Part shown: piece after piece, positions 25,364 through 37,200 of the stretch | Position numbering within the stretch: position 1 is the stretch's first letter | Layout: every line of letters begins with the position of its first letter | Source of the DNA: Nematostella vectensis | Taxonomy: Eukaryota > Cnidaria > Anthozoa > Actiniaria > Edwardsiidae | DNA: 64,000 bases | Assembly (NCBI RefSeq): GCF_932526225.1 | Contig: NC_064040.1 | Span: 8,637,865-8,701,864, forward strand | Direction of reading: 5' to 3' | Position numbers and translations under genes: made by a program | Notes under the pieces: generated by a model | What the model was told of the DNA's origin: nothing | What the model saw: the letters and a program-made list of their open reading frames with translations, nothing else | Database searches by the model: none

Positions 25364-25680
25364 TTTGCAATGGAAATTCTGCGGCTTATAACAAGTCTTG
25401 TGTATTTAAACGATTCTGAATCAAATAAATTGATTTAACGTTTCAGTGATCACGGCTCGTAGGAGAGTATAAATAGCCATTACTTGTTACGGTCAAGAGG
25501 GGAAAGGTGGAGTTTGGTGAGGGTCGTTCGCTGCTGGAGGCACAATAAAAACGCGTTGTCTTGCCTACACGCTACTCAGTATATTTAAGACACCAATACG
25601 AAAGCGAATAAGAAATTGTAAAGAACAGCGGAAGAAAACATTTCATTTTTTGACTCGTAACAATCGACATTAACATTTAC

Positions 25681-25738
25681 CTGGTGTGCTTCTTGGAAAT
25701 GTTGGTGTGGAGCGTTCATGTCATCCCGGGTTGTATTC
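25681..25738 (-). other. Possible extra 5' exon upstream of isoform B
   Basis: On the minus strand, gtttctag|GAATAC and CACCAG|gtaaat look like an acceptor and a donor. The exon holds an ATG (25719) encoding MNAPHQHFQEAHQ, which could continue in phase 0 into a gccgcag| acceptor just before the ATG at 25363. An upstream ATG with an immediate stop (ATGACATGA) overlaps it. It may be a 5' untranslated exon. Confidence 0.35.
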
Positions 25739-27619
25739 CTAGAAACATATAGACAGCAAGGTATCGAAACTTGCTCGAATTTCTTTGAAGGAAGATCAAA
25801 TTCTCTTAGGTCAAGAATTTGTTGTGAGAAATGTGATATTATTTAGACGTATTCCTATTTACCAAGAAATAACAGTTTCAGTACTTCCCATTTATCACGG
25901 CATTATAGCGTTTTCTTGCCCTGTACACTATGGCTATAAACAATCATATCGGAATTGGAAACACTTAGACACACTCCAATAGAAACGATAGATTCTTTTA
26001 CCTTAACGTTACTTACTCTGAGATAAACAATGTCCATAAACGAGTCGAAACGAGGAATTTAGAGGATAAGGGTCAAACCGCTAATCACGTTAGCAGGAGG
26101 TTCGCATATCGGCTATAAAATTCCCGTAGCATACATAAATTTTATTGAGGCCGTTCTTGTACCATAGAACAACGAACAAATTCTCTGAACCACAAGTTCC
26201 CGAACGGCCTAAAACAAATGAGGACAATAAGATATTTATTATACAGCGTTTAAGAGAAACATTTTCATCGCAATAAATATAAAAAATATATATAGTTTAG
26301 CAATGAACGACTCAGTTCATCACGGTAAAAATGTTTAATACAGGCTTGTTTCGTGGGTCAACCGTAAGGTTGATCCACTCCTCGGTTAAACCTTTTACAA
26401 CTGTGACATCGATTTTCTCCGAGATATATGTATGATTGCGTGAGATGCATGTAATAAGCCGTTACAAACTGCGTAATGCGTGCGCTACATTTTCTGTTCT
26501 AGAAAAGTGTTCTGCGTTTGTGTCTACGTGTCGAGGCTCGTTTCTCTTGTTAAGCTCCTCTCATAGTCCACTTCCCTAAATAATGCACAGCGTTTTAGCC
26601 AGTTTAGTACAGTACCTGCCTGTCCCGGGGAATACCTTTTCAAAGTTACACTTTCGATTACCCACCACAGGGAAACCGACGAGAATTCTTGAAATTAGGC
26701 TGCAGCCGCACCACAAAGCTATTACCTCAAGATAATTATTTACATCAAGTGCGCATGCCTGAACGACATTTCGGCACAAACCTTTGGCTGCAAGATAATT
26801 ATTTACATCAAGCGCACATGCTTGTTCTTGTGAACGATCAAAAGCCATTAGCCTGCGCTGTTATCTTAGATTATAACAGCTTTAACATTTCCCATAGTAA
26901 AAAGACTCGGTCCCTTAATCTGTCTCAAGCAATTGGGCTAGTACCGTAATGATTCGAATAAGCACCCGAGGCGCTTGTTTAGTTTTTCGGGTCTTTGTGG
27001 GGGGGGGGGGGGGGGGGGGGGAGGGGGGCGTTTATTGGGGAATCAAACTTTATTTTCGATAAACGGAAACTACATTTTAAATGCTGTTAGATTGTTTATA
27101 AATCGATTACAAATGACAATATCGTTGTAATATGAAAATGTCAATGCGAGCTAAATAACATGCAGATTTAAACCATTCTATTGGTGCTTTGGTTGAGATA
27201 TTTTTATGGGGAGGAGAAGGGGGGCGCTTATTCCAAAATTCGAGGTCGAAGTAGGGGCGCTTATTTAAATCATTACGTTATTTTCTATATTTTCATTTTC
27301 AAGGTTTCCCCAGGATAGGTTTGATCGGGGCTAATTCATTAGAGCTTTTAGAGAATTTTTACAGTTTTGAGAATGGAGAGAAACAAATTCGTCAGCTCCA
27401 GCTGCAATCATACCACTGATAGTAAGACCATGCCTTTTCCCAATGCAATTATACTTAGAACCCTTATCCAGCAAATTGGGAGTTCATAAGTGTAGTATTG
27501 TCGCGGTCTTTCTGTGGCCAGTGCGGCGCACCATGGGATTGTGTAAGGTCAAGATGGCGGCCATTGCGTTGATGTTCATCTATTCATTAAAATAAGTAAT
27601 CCAAAACAAGAGTGTGACA
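25739..27619. other. Intergenic between the collagen-like gene and EXOG
   Basis: Contents: the second copy of the dispersed repeat (26288-26412), a pair of similar stretches aagataattatttacatcaa (near 26730 and 26790), a long G tract (26999-27025) and a caagatggcggccatt YY1-like motif near 27550. No gene was recognised. Confidence 0.5.
26288..26412. repeat. Dispersed repeat of about 125 bp, copy 2
   Basis: Near-identical to 19218-19341, with gcaatgaacgac, caggcttgtttcgtgggtca and acaactgtgacatc shared. Confidence 0.8.
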
Positions 27620-29455
27620 TCATTGGTTCCATTCAGTTTTTTGCACACTATCCTTGCAATCTTTTTCCAATTCCATTTTCCTTTTTTCATAAGTCTCGAG
27701 AGCATACTTATCTATAGCAATCCCAGACTCTTTCGCAGCACTCCACATTTCATCAAGCTGTTCAAGGGAAAGACTGTTGTGGAGCTTACGACAGAATATT
27801 ATTTTTTCCATAAATTCCTGGGACATCAATTTACAACCATCCACTTCACAAAGATCCTCTGCCTTTCCTTGTGGTAATTGTGGGAAAAATGCTAGCCCAG
27901 AATCCTTTGAAAGCTTTTCAATTGAGACCTGGAACTCTTCAAGATCATGGTCAAAGCTGATTGGCTGATTGGGCACAATAAAGGCCCCAAGTAGTGCAGG
28001 TTTTCCCTCTGTCTCTGCGAGTATTGCTTTAAACAAGTGAGTTGGAACAGCCACGTTATTTTCACCAATGACCTGTCAGAAAATGATATGTTAGAAGATG
28101 ACTTGTCAGATAATAACATGTGAGAAAATGATCAGTAAGTAAATGATCGATGAGAAAATGATCAGTAAGAAAATAATCTGTGAGAAAATGGTCTGTCAGA
28201 AAATAATTCATAATTGATGTAGCAGTCTAGACCCTAAAGATGTCTTTTAAAATAAAGACAAACATTTTGACAGAGACTAACATTTTTTTGTATAATATTT
28301 TCATTATTATTCTAGTTCAAGAACAAGACTACTTTGGCATTTTGAATGATTCTGTAGCAAACTAATTGTGAATTGTCATCTATCTTTCAACAAAAGCAGC
28401 TCTTATCACTATAGTATAAAATACTGCATGGATATATTTTTTTATTGAGAATAAACAACACAGCAAGTCAACTCCAATAAGATTGAAATTAAAATTGTTA
28501 CCTCATACTTGACAAATTTCTTGCCACCATTCTCATCTTCTTCAGAAGGTAGAAAAAGTGGGCCAGTCACAACATGTACATCTGAATAATGCTTTGTCAG
28601 GTATCTACAGTAAGACTCTAGTCTGTACCAAAAGCTGCTGTTGTTGTTAAGGTCCTGAGGCACTACATTCGAGAGGAAAAATGTTTCGCTCATCGCATGC
28701 TGGTCAAACCTACAATCAGCTGAAAGGAGAAAGGTTGTCAGGGATCATTGTTGGTGGGATGGGAAGAGAGAAGAAAAAGTGAGCGTGTGGATGAGGGGGA
28801 CTGGAGTGGAGGTTAAGAAGGGAGAGCATGCAGGCAAACCATTGTTCTTGCCACTCTGCCGCTAAGCCTTACTCCCCTCCCCCCAGTCCCCCCTCGGCCT
28901 CTCCCCTACCCCCTACCCTTCCCTTGAGCCGCTACGCAGGCTACTAACATGTTGTCGGTTACCTGCAGGGGCCATGTGACCACGTGACCAGCCCCGCCCC
29001 AGGTAGTCCTCATTGGTGGCTTGGAAAATCGCTGGCACATTCAGGTCAGGTCGGAAATCACACCTACTCCTCTCACCCTCCCCCTTGAGTTTATCAGCGG
29101 TCACGTGCTCATAAACCCAGCGTGGAATCTTCCTCGCCTGATCATAACATAACACGTGATTCCTGTATTGTATAAACTCGGTTGATCGTCGAGGAAGACC
29201 ATAACTCGAGATCAAATCACCAGGAAAACTTTCTCCAGAATCAACCGTGTCAATTGTTCTTAGTTTTTCTCCGAATTTAAGGTTTTCGTATTTTTTCACA
29301 AGTCTTCGAATTTGCTTTTTGGTATTGTCTTCTAATTTATCAGAGTCATTTGTTGTCTCGTAGTAAATCTTCGTTAAACCAGCGCCCACAAATAGTCCAA
29401 CAAAAACATCTTTGTACCCTGGAAAGTGTGTTTTCAGCCAAAGTCGAGCGGCCAT
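27620..29455 (-). CDS. EXOG: EXOG-like mitochondrial endo/exonuclease, three exons (387 aa)
   Basis: Exons: 29455-28963, 28719-28502 and 28072-27620, with GT-AG borders and phases 1 and 0. The protein matches the beta-beta-alpha-metal nuclease EXOG throughout. It has a short N-terminal hydrophobic anchor (DVFVGLFVGAGLTKIYY), then NHVLCYDQARKIPRWVYEH, the catalytic-histidine motif WSRGHMAPA, the metal-site segment FFLSNVVPQDLNNNSSFWYR, VVTGPLFLP, VIGENNVAVPTHLFK, GAFIVPNQPI and the C-terminal EXOG extension. EXOG acts in mitochondria on DNA and RNA ends. A longer reading frame starts at 29521, but the ATG at 29455 gives an N-terminus like known EXOG. The gene is head to head with SDCCAG8. Confidence 0.9.
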
Positions 29456-29661
29456 AATGATTCTAGCTGTAGGGCTTCCTGTGGATGTGAGAGACTGGGA
29501 GGTGAAAATTACTGGCCACAAATCACGGGCTCAGATAATTTTCAAAATGGCGGCTGCCAGACGGTTTTAGGTCCTTTTCTGAATTCTTATCTATTTTTAA
29601 ATATTTTTAAAGAAGTGTTTTAAAATTGGGGCTTAAGGGTATCAAAGAGGATATTTGTGGG
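29456..29661. promoter_or_regulatory. Bidirectional promoter between EXOG and SDCCAG8
   Basis: The two start codons are only about 206 bp apart on opposite strands. An AAAATGGCGGC motif at 29544-29554 matches the YY1 consensus typical of TATA-less animal promoters. On the plus strand its ATG starts a seven-codon upstream frame (29547-29570) ending in TAG. Confidence 0.6.
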
Positions 29662-32286
29662 ATGTTTGAGTCTGATGATTCTCCTTCAGGATACAAGAAG
29701 GTTATTAGAGGTAAAGACACGCTAACAAAATATGACAACAATACTCACGGATTTTTCTCACTGAATTATCGATAAGGAAGTAAAAAGAATGCATATACTT
29801 TGAAGGTGATTTAATGCTCTCAGTGGTTAACATTCTCGTCAGATTGATGTTAGTTTGAAACCGGGACGTTTTCTGGCACATTACAGATCGCGCTAGCGAG
29901 AGTCTTGGGTCTCTCCGAATCACATTCAACTCCCCTGTGAAAACTCCACCCTCCGCAAGTAACAACCGCTCAAGACATGAATACAATTCTGCTGGTATGT
30001 AAAATATAATAAAAGACTACCGGTTTTTATCAAATTTCCTGGTCTCCCGGTTTTACCTTAAATCTCCCGGTTTATGACAAAAATTTAATCAGTCCAGTTG
30101 TTTTTCAAAAAGATATTGGATTTTAGCCACAAAGTTCTGCAATTCTTATAGTTCATATTCATATAGTTGCATTGAAGTTATGACCCCCTAGGGGAGGGAG
30201 GGGAGGGGTAGGGCTCTTTGGGGTAAAGGGGTAGGGTTGACTGTGGTAGACACCGAAAAAAAAATACCCTAAAAAATAACACGCTACGAAAAAATCACAA
30301 CCCTAAAAAATACCCCTTACAAAAAAGTAACCCTAAAAATACCAATAAAAAATTATTTTTTAAACATCCTTTAATGTCATTCATAAAAAACACACCTTGA
30401 AGTTTAAAAATGTATTGTCATCCTTGCAGTTTCATGGAAAATAGTTTTTTTTATCAGAAACTGAAGAAAAAAATAACATAACAGTATACAGCTATACCTA
30501 CTTATATTATATAGTCTATACATATATACATTATCGTATAATCTAAAGCCTTTCGTAGACTTTTATACCAATGGCCACTCAAAAAGTAGTTGAAATTGAT
30601 GTTTAGTCCAGTCAATCTAGTGTTTTACCAAAAAGTAATATCAACACAAGTAATTTTGCTCTTAAATGACAGAGTAGTATTAACTTCTAAAAAGTTCTCA
30701 AAAGTTCTCTTGGGGAACATCTTGAAAATTTATATGAAAGTTTTCCCCATTAAACCACAGGGTACCCATTTATCATATTTTATCTAATATATATTAACTG
30801 AGATAGTACAAATGTTATATTGATAAAATATATCCCGTACCCCCTCCTTCCTAAAAAGTCTCCCAGTTTTTTAAGTCTGGGGGTTGGCAGGTATGTAAAA
30901 TCTAAAAAGTTACTACTTAGTAGTTTAGTGACTATTTTCATTTATTTTTAACTTTTTAGTTGATATTTTAATGAACATAGTGTAAGCACTCTTTAAACAT
31001 AAGGAAACCTAATTTTAATGCCACCTTTTTTTATTTCAGTCTCACGTCTGAAGGTTCTTCTGCAACAGTACAATAATTCCAAGCTTGCATCAGATCCATC
31101 TTGGTTACATGACGTGACTTCTAGGGTTCAGAGTCAATCGAGTTTTCTTCCTGATGCCGATGAGTTGACTGAACTCCTCAACAGCCAGTATGTTGTCATA
31201 CAGCACCTAGAAAACCAAGTGGAATTCTACAAGGTACAAAGAATCAAGACATATAACTTATTAGCAGGGAGCAAACATTCACTCACTCACTCATCCGTTT
31301 GCACCATTTTCCACCTATGAGTGGGTATGATGTTGCATGGATCTCATCACACTCTTCTAGGCTATATGATCTGTTGTCAAGTCAGCAGTCAGGCCGGAAA
31401 CCTTAAGGTTAGTGAGGGTGACCTCAGACCATGTCTTCCTTGACTGGCATCTTCATCTGCAACCCCTGACTTCAAAAGGAGATTCGACATATAACTTCTA
31501 TTACATATTACTTCATATGACTTCAAAAGGAGATATATTACTTTTGTAATAATTCTACAAAATACACTTAGCATCCTTTAAAAGCTGTATGCTTTTAATC
31601 GATTGAGAAATACTGTTTCCTATTACTGTTTGCCTTTTAATCCATTGATGTTAACTTTGTTCATGACCATTTCTTTTTTATCAAGGATGCTCTGGGCACA
31701 CTAAGAAAGAGAACAGAGCTGATAACACAAGAGAACCAGTCTCTTTATGAGCAGCTGAAGACGCGGACCGTGAATGAGCTCGTTAGTGAAGCTCAGGTCA
31801 GTTACAGTAGCTGGCATTACAAAAATGACAGGGATGAATATTCAAAAATATATTGAAATAGCATAGTTTGTGTCAACAAATCTAACCAGTTAGTTAAAAC
31901 ACTGTTGGCTTTAAGCCTTGATCAAACAGAGATGAGTGTTGAAGAGAGTTCAACTCTTTTTAGCTCTCACATTACTGTGAACAAACATTCTTTGAGAATT
32001 GATAAGAGTGGTCTCTTTTTTTCCAAGAATAAGCACAGTCGATTAATTGATTAATGTCACTGCTAGTAAATGAAATACTCTCATCACTTATATTCGCATG
32101 ATCAAACATTGACAACTCTATGTTGAATTTAAACATGTTCAAAGTGAATGACAGTCAATGAGAGTGCATTAGAGTACACAGTCAAATGCTCATGACAGCT
32201 CTCAGCAAATACCAAGGCTTTAGTCTATCACTCTAACCATATTGTGATTGTATAGATAAAATCATTATTTGAATTTCTCTCTTTTA

Positions 32287-32380
<94 letters not shown>

Positions 32381-34191
32381 TAATAATAATAATCTGTGCA
32401 AAGATCACCAGTTTACTCTACATTGACGATCTTAAAGTGTATGCTGCGTCTGAAGCAAAGCTGAACAAAGTCCTGAAAATGACAAGAGAAGCGATGAGCG
32501 ACATCGGTCTTGAATGGAACCCAAAGAAGTGCAACGTGCTACATGTGAAGAGAGGATTACAGACCTATAACGACAAGGGAAGCAGAGTGGGTGATCTAAA
32601 CATCAGAGACCTTGAGGAGGATGCGCACTACTGCTTCCTAGGATCACCCGAACAGATACTCCAAGATGAGAAGGTAGCATTGGTGTCTGCGGCTAGCACA
32701 TATCTCAAGAGACTCTCAATAATCTGGTCGGGCCCGCTATCTGATAGTAACAGGGTGAAAGCGTCAAACCAGCTCGCACTTCCAGTGCTGTCATACCTAA
32801 CGTGGTCGATGCACTGGAACTTGACAGACTTGAGAGAGATAGACAGAAAGGCAAGGAAAATAATGAGTGAAAATGGCGGGAAACACCCACTTGGGTCAAC
32901 AGCCCTCATATACCTCCCGAGGGCACTTGCTGGGCGTGGAATGAAGTCGGTCGAGACGGAATACAAGCACACAAAAGTCAAGACGGCCCTGAAGCTCTAC
33001 TCCAATCAGGATGCAAGCATGGAAGTGGTTAGACGCTTTGAGGAGTTATCATCTACCAAGGGTCACCAGTCTCTGGTGAAGAAGGCCAAAAAATATGCAA
33101 GTGAACTTGCCCTATCACTCGAGCTCACATATCCAGAGCCCACTTGTTTTGGAGAAGACGGAGAAACCATCGCCACAAAAATGATTGGCTCCACATTACG
33201 GAAGATAGCTGATGGAGCAAGGCAAAGCAAGATGGAAGAAGAAAAATGGCAAGGAAAGTTGCTCAAGAGCAGATGGGAAGATGAGGATCTGGATAGACCA
33301 GGCTGCTTCGCGTGGATGAGAGAATGGCGAGATGCCCCCACCCACACCATTGCAAGCATAGTGGAGATGTACGAGCAGCAAGTTCCAACCAAGCTCTACT
33401 CGGCTAGGAAAACCTACACCTCGCCAGCTGATGACATTATGTGTAGATTGTGCGGTTCAACTGCAGAGAGCTTGGCCATGTTCTCGCGGGCCGCCCAGCT
33501 CTCTCCCAAAGCAAGTACCTAGCACGACATAACGCAGCACTACAGATCCTCTTCTTTGAGAAGCTGAAAGATCTGAAGCTGATAGAAGCAACTACTCTAC
33601 TATCGTACCTAAGCCCACCTACGAATCCCAGGATGCCAAGGCATTCTGGGACGTCCCAATGTTTGCAGAACACACTCATGTACGACAGAACAGGATTGAC
33701 GCCCGCATTATAGACCATAAGTGAAAAGAAATTCTAGCGATTGAGATGGCGTGCCCGTGGATGGAGAACAGAAGGAAGAAAGATGAGGAAAAAACAATGA
33801 AGTATGGCCCGCTGAGATGGTAGCTGAAGCAACAGTACCCCTGCTATAGCATCGAGCAACACAACATAGTGATGGACGTGCTGGGAGGTTGGTCCCAAGA
33901 CGTGAACAGCTCGATGAGGGAGATATTCGGCGCGCGTGGTCGTGATGTCCTAAAGAGGATGCAGAAAGCAGTGCTTTCAAGTTCGTTAAATATTGCAAGG
34001 ACGCTGAAAGTGCTAACAAGATAAACAGTCGTACTGAACTGTATAGAGATCGGACTATTTTGATTGATTTATTTTTACATTTCTTAATTTTATGTTATAC
34101 CTAGAATTTTGAAAGGGGGATTCCAAGATACAGTTTGGTTTATGCTTGCGCCCCTTTATATATTATTTATTATAATAATAACAATAATAAC

Positions 34192-34253
<62 letters not shown>

Positions 34254-37200
34254 TAATAGCAATAATAACAATAATAATAATAATAACAATAATAATAATA
34301 ATAATAATAGCAATAGCAATAGCAATAGCAACAGCAACAGCAACAATAACAATAACAATAATAATAATAATAATAACAATAATAGCAATAGCAATAGCAA
34401 TAGTAATAGTAATAATAATAATAATAAATGAGAAATTAATATTTTCACAGGAGACCCATATTGAGAGACCTGCATCCTCTCAAACTCCAGCCATGGACAG
34501 CAAATCTAGGAAAGACAAAGGTCACGTGAGATTCGACATATCTGAGGAGGAGAGTGAAGAGGAATTGCCTTCTCCAAGGATTCATGACTACTACCCTCCC
34601 CCTCACAGTAATACAGGGTCCTACCCACCCCACCCTGGAGAACACCCTGGTGACCAATACTCATTGGGGTCAGCTGGCTTGATGAGCAGTGCGACAGGCA
34701 GTGATGACCAGGTTTGTTATTTTTGCAGTAGATCTTTACCTTCGAGGCAATGGACTTGCTTTGCACAAATGGGATGGGGCAGACTTCCAATAGACACCCC
34801 CTTTCTACAACTGAAATGGCTGAATTTCACTCATGCATTTAGTATCAAATTCCTCCTCCTTAGCTACATACAACCCTGAAATGGCTAAATTAAAAAAAAA
34901 TAGCATTACATTTAAATAAAAGCGCTTATACAAATTAAACCATGTTCTAAGAGCTTCACTCACTCACTCACTATCCATTTACGTCAGTGTCCACCTATTG
35001 GCAGGTGTGACGCCGCATGGAGGTTCACATCGGGGTCGCACAGGTCCTTTACAGCATCTCTCCATGCTTTACGGTTGGATGCCACGCTTGCCTTCAGGCC
35101 AGCCGTTTTTAGATCGCTAAGCGTGGTATCCGCCCAAGTCTTTCTGGGTCTGCCCCTCATCCTATAAAGTCCTATAAAATCCTATCCTATAAAATCTTAT
35201 AAAGTATGTACTGTATTAAGAATGTCCCATCCTGCAGCTGAGGAACACAAGCTCCCAGTAAGCTCACATATGCTCAACAAGTCAATTTCTGGGCCAAGAA
35301 GCAGAAAAGATATTATCTATGTCTTGACTGGGAATCGAACCTGTTTTATCAGATGGGAGAGGCCCCACATGATGCACTGGGCCACCTGTGTGTCTAATCC
35401 AGAATTCTATCCTTAGTGTGTTGTTAATTAACAAATATACAGTAGCATTTCATCCTTTGAGTAATCAATTCTGTCTACAGCTGTTCTTGTCATCAAAGGA
35501 GAGACAGTTTGTTAGTCAAATGCAAGCGGAAGTGGTGAGTGAACTATTCTCTGACTCTATACCTGCCCTATTTAAAAAAAGACTCTGATTATTTGAACCA
35601 AAGAAAGTAAAATCGCTACTTATCAATCCCCACTGCTTACTCTGAAGCCCAAATGAAACCCTGTAGCAATACATCTAATGCTGTTGTTCTGATATTTTAT
35701 GATTCTGGTTTGTTACAAAGGATAAAATTCGTGAGTTACATGAAGCAAAGTCAAGACACTTGGAGACATTGTTATACTCAACAAGGTAATAGTGGCAGAA
35801 TGAGGTCCTGGGAGACCATGCCTAAAGGAATATGTAAATAAATTAAATTTTGTAATAAATGTTATAAATTTTGCTTGTGCCGTAATGTGTCTTATTTATT
35901 CATGCCACTCCCTTCAATATAGTTTCCTAACCCATACAGACTAAATTTTGGGGGTGTTTTTTTTTGGTAGTTTGGAAAATGACAAAATGGTGGATGACTA
36001 AGCCTCTGTAAACCTGTTGCCTCTTTTTTTTCAGAGATGAGTTGGAAGACTACCAAAGACAAGTAACACAGCTTCAAGAAAAGATCAGGTCAGGGTAATC
36101 AGTTGGCCGGATAAGAATATGTTATTTTAATGTTCAATGAGTGATACATAATGTATTCTTGGCACAGCTAATCAATGAAATGACTTAAACATTTGCCAAG
36201 TCTGTTGCAAAAAGCGTATGTGGACGAATGAGTACGTGCAATGTAACACAGACCCTTAGCAATTAGGGAATTATATTATTTTTCAGTACCTTGAACAGTT
36301 CTCACAGTTTTTTGCTTTCCACTTACAGAGATCAAGCTGGGATTTTGGAGCAGGTGTGTATGTTAATATGTAACACTCACTCTATCCAGTAACTACTGAG
36401 GGGAATTGAGGTGACCATTGTACTTGATCTCTGAAAGGAGACAAAAATCTTTTGACTGAGCAGAGGTTTGAGTTAATTTATTATCATATTTGCTGCTCAT
36501 GGTATTATTAGAAGTAAAAAACAATGTATATTTAAACATGTGCAGCTCACTCAAGAATACTAAACTTCCAAAATAAAAAAAAGATTAGTAGAATAACCAA
36601 TGTAAAACCAGGAATTTTGAGATAACAATGTAAACATACAGTATGAAGGGAGCTTATTTTGTTTCATTTCCTATTCCATTGGTACATTACTCTAATTGCA
36701 CACCATGATGTTTGTCATCTTACAAGCAAAATGTGCTACATTCTTTATGCTCACTCTATGTTTTTATCATGATGAAATAAAGAATGTTGCAGCAAATAAG
36801 AGAAAACTATATGGGAAATTTGAAGTGACTTGCATCTGACACCAAATGTATAGAGTTAAAGAGTTCAGGGAATTCAATTATTTTATTATTATTATCTTTC
36901 AATATTTCTTATCCTCTCCCAGGGTGGGAAATCTGTGCTGTGTTTGAAGTGTGGCACTCAAGAAGCTGTGCTTGCATCATCCGACGCTACTGCCAAAACT
37001 ATCAGCAAAATCACAAGGTATTGGTTGCCAGCGCTCAAGAATTCGTAGGCTAAGTGTAACTTTAATGTCTGATTAAATCCTTGTCATTAAATTGTTCATT
37101 GCGTTTTGTCTGCAAAGTCTCATTTGCTATCTCTCTCTAATTGTTATCAGAGAGAGAGATGAGTTAATGGATGTTCTCACGAAGCAGAAAAGCAGTGTTA

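Noticed and set aside
27540-27600. Promoter and start of a gene at the aagatggcggcc motif
   Set aside because: The ATG frame ends after 13 codons and no donor or further exon was found. It may be a motif within a repeat.
29705-29986. Minus-strand 93-codon frame with a gtgagt donor
   Set aside because: It overlaps the proposed SDCCAG8 first exon and intron on the other strand, has no domain, and has no partner exon that fits beside EXOG.
34109-34475. Poly-Ile, poly-Asn and poly-Leu proteins
   Set aside because: They are translations of the AAT microsatellite.
35331-35384. tRNA gene
   Set aside because: Only box A and box B are recognisable. The stems do not pair, so it is better called a SINE fragment.
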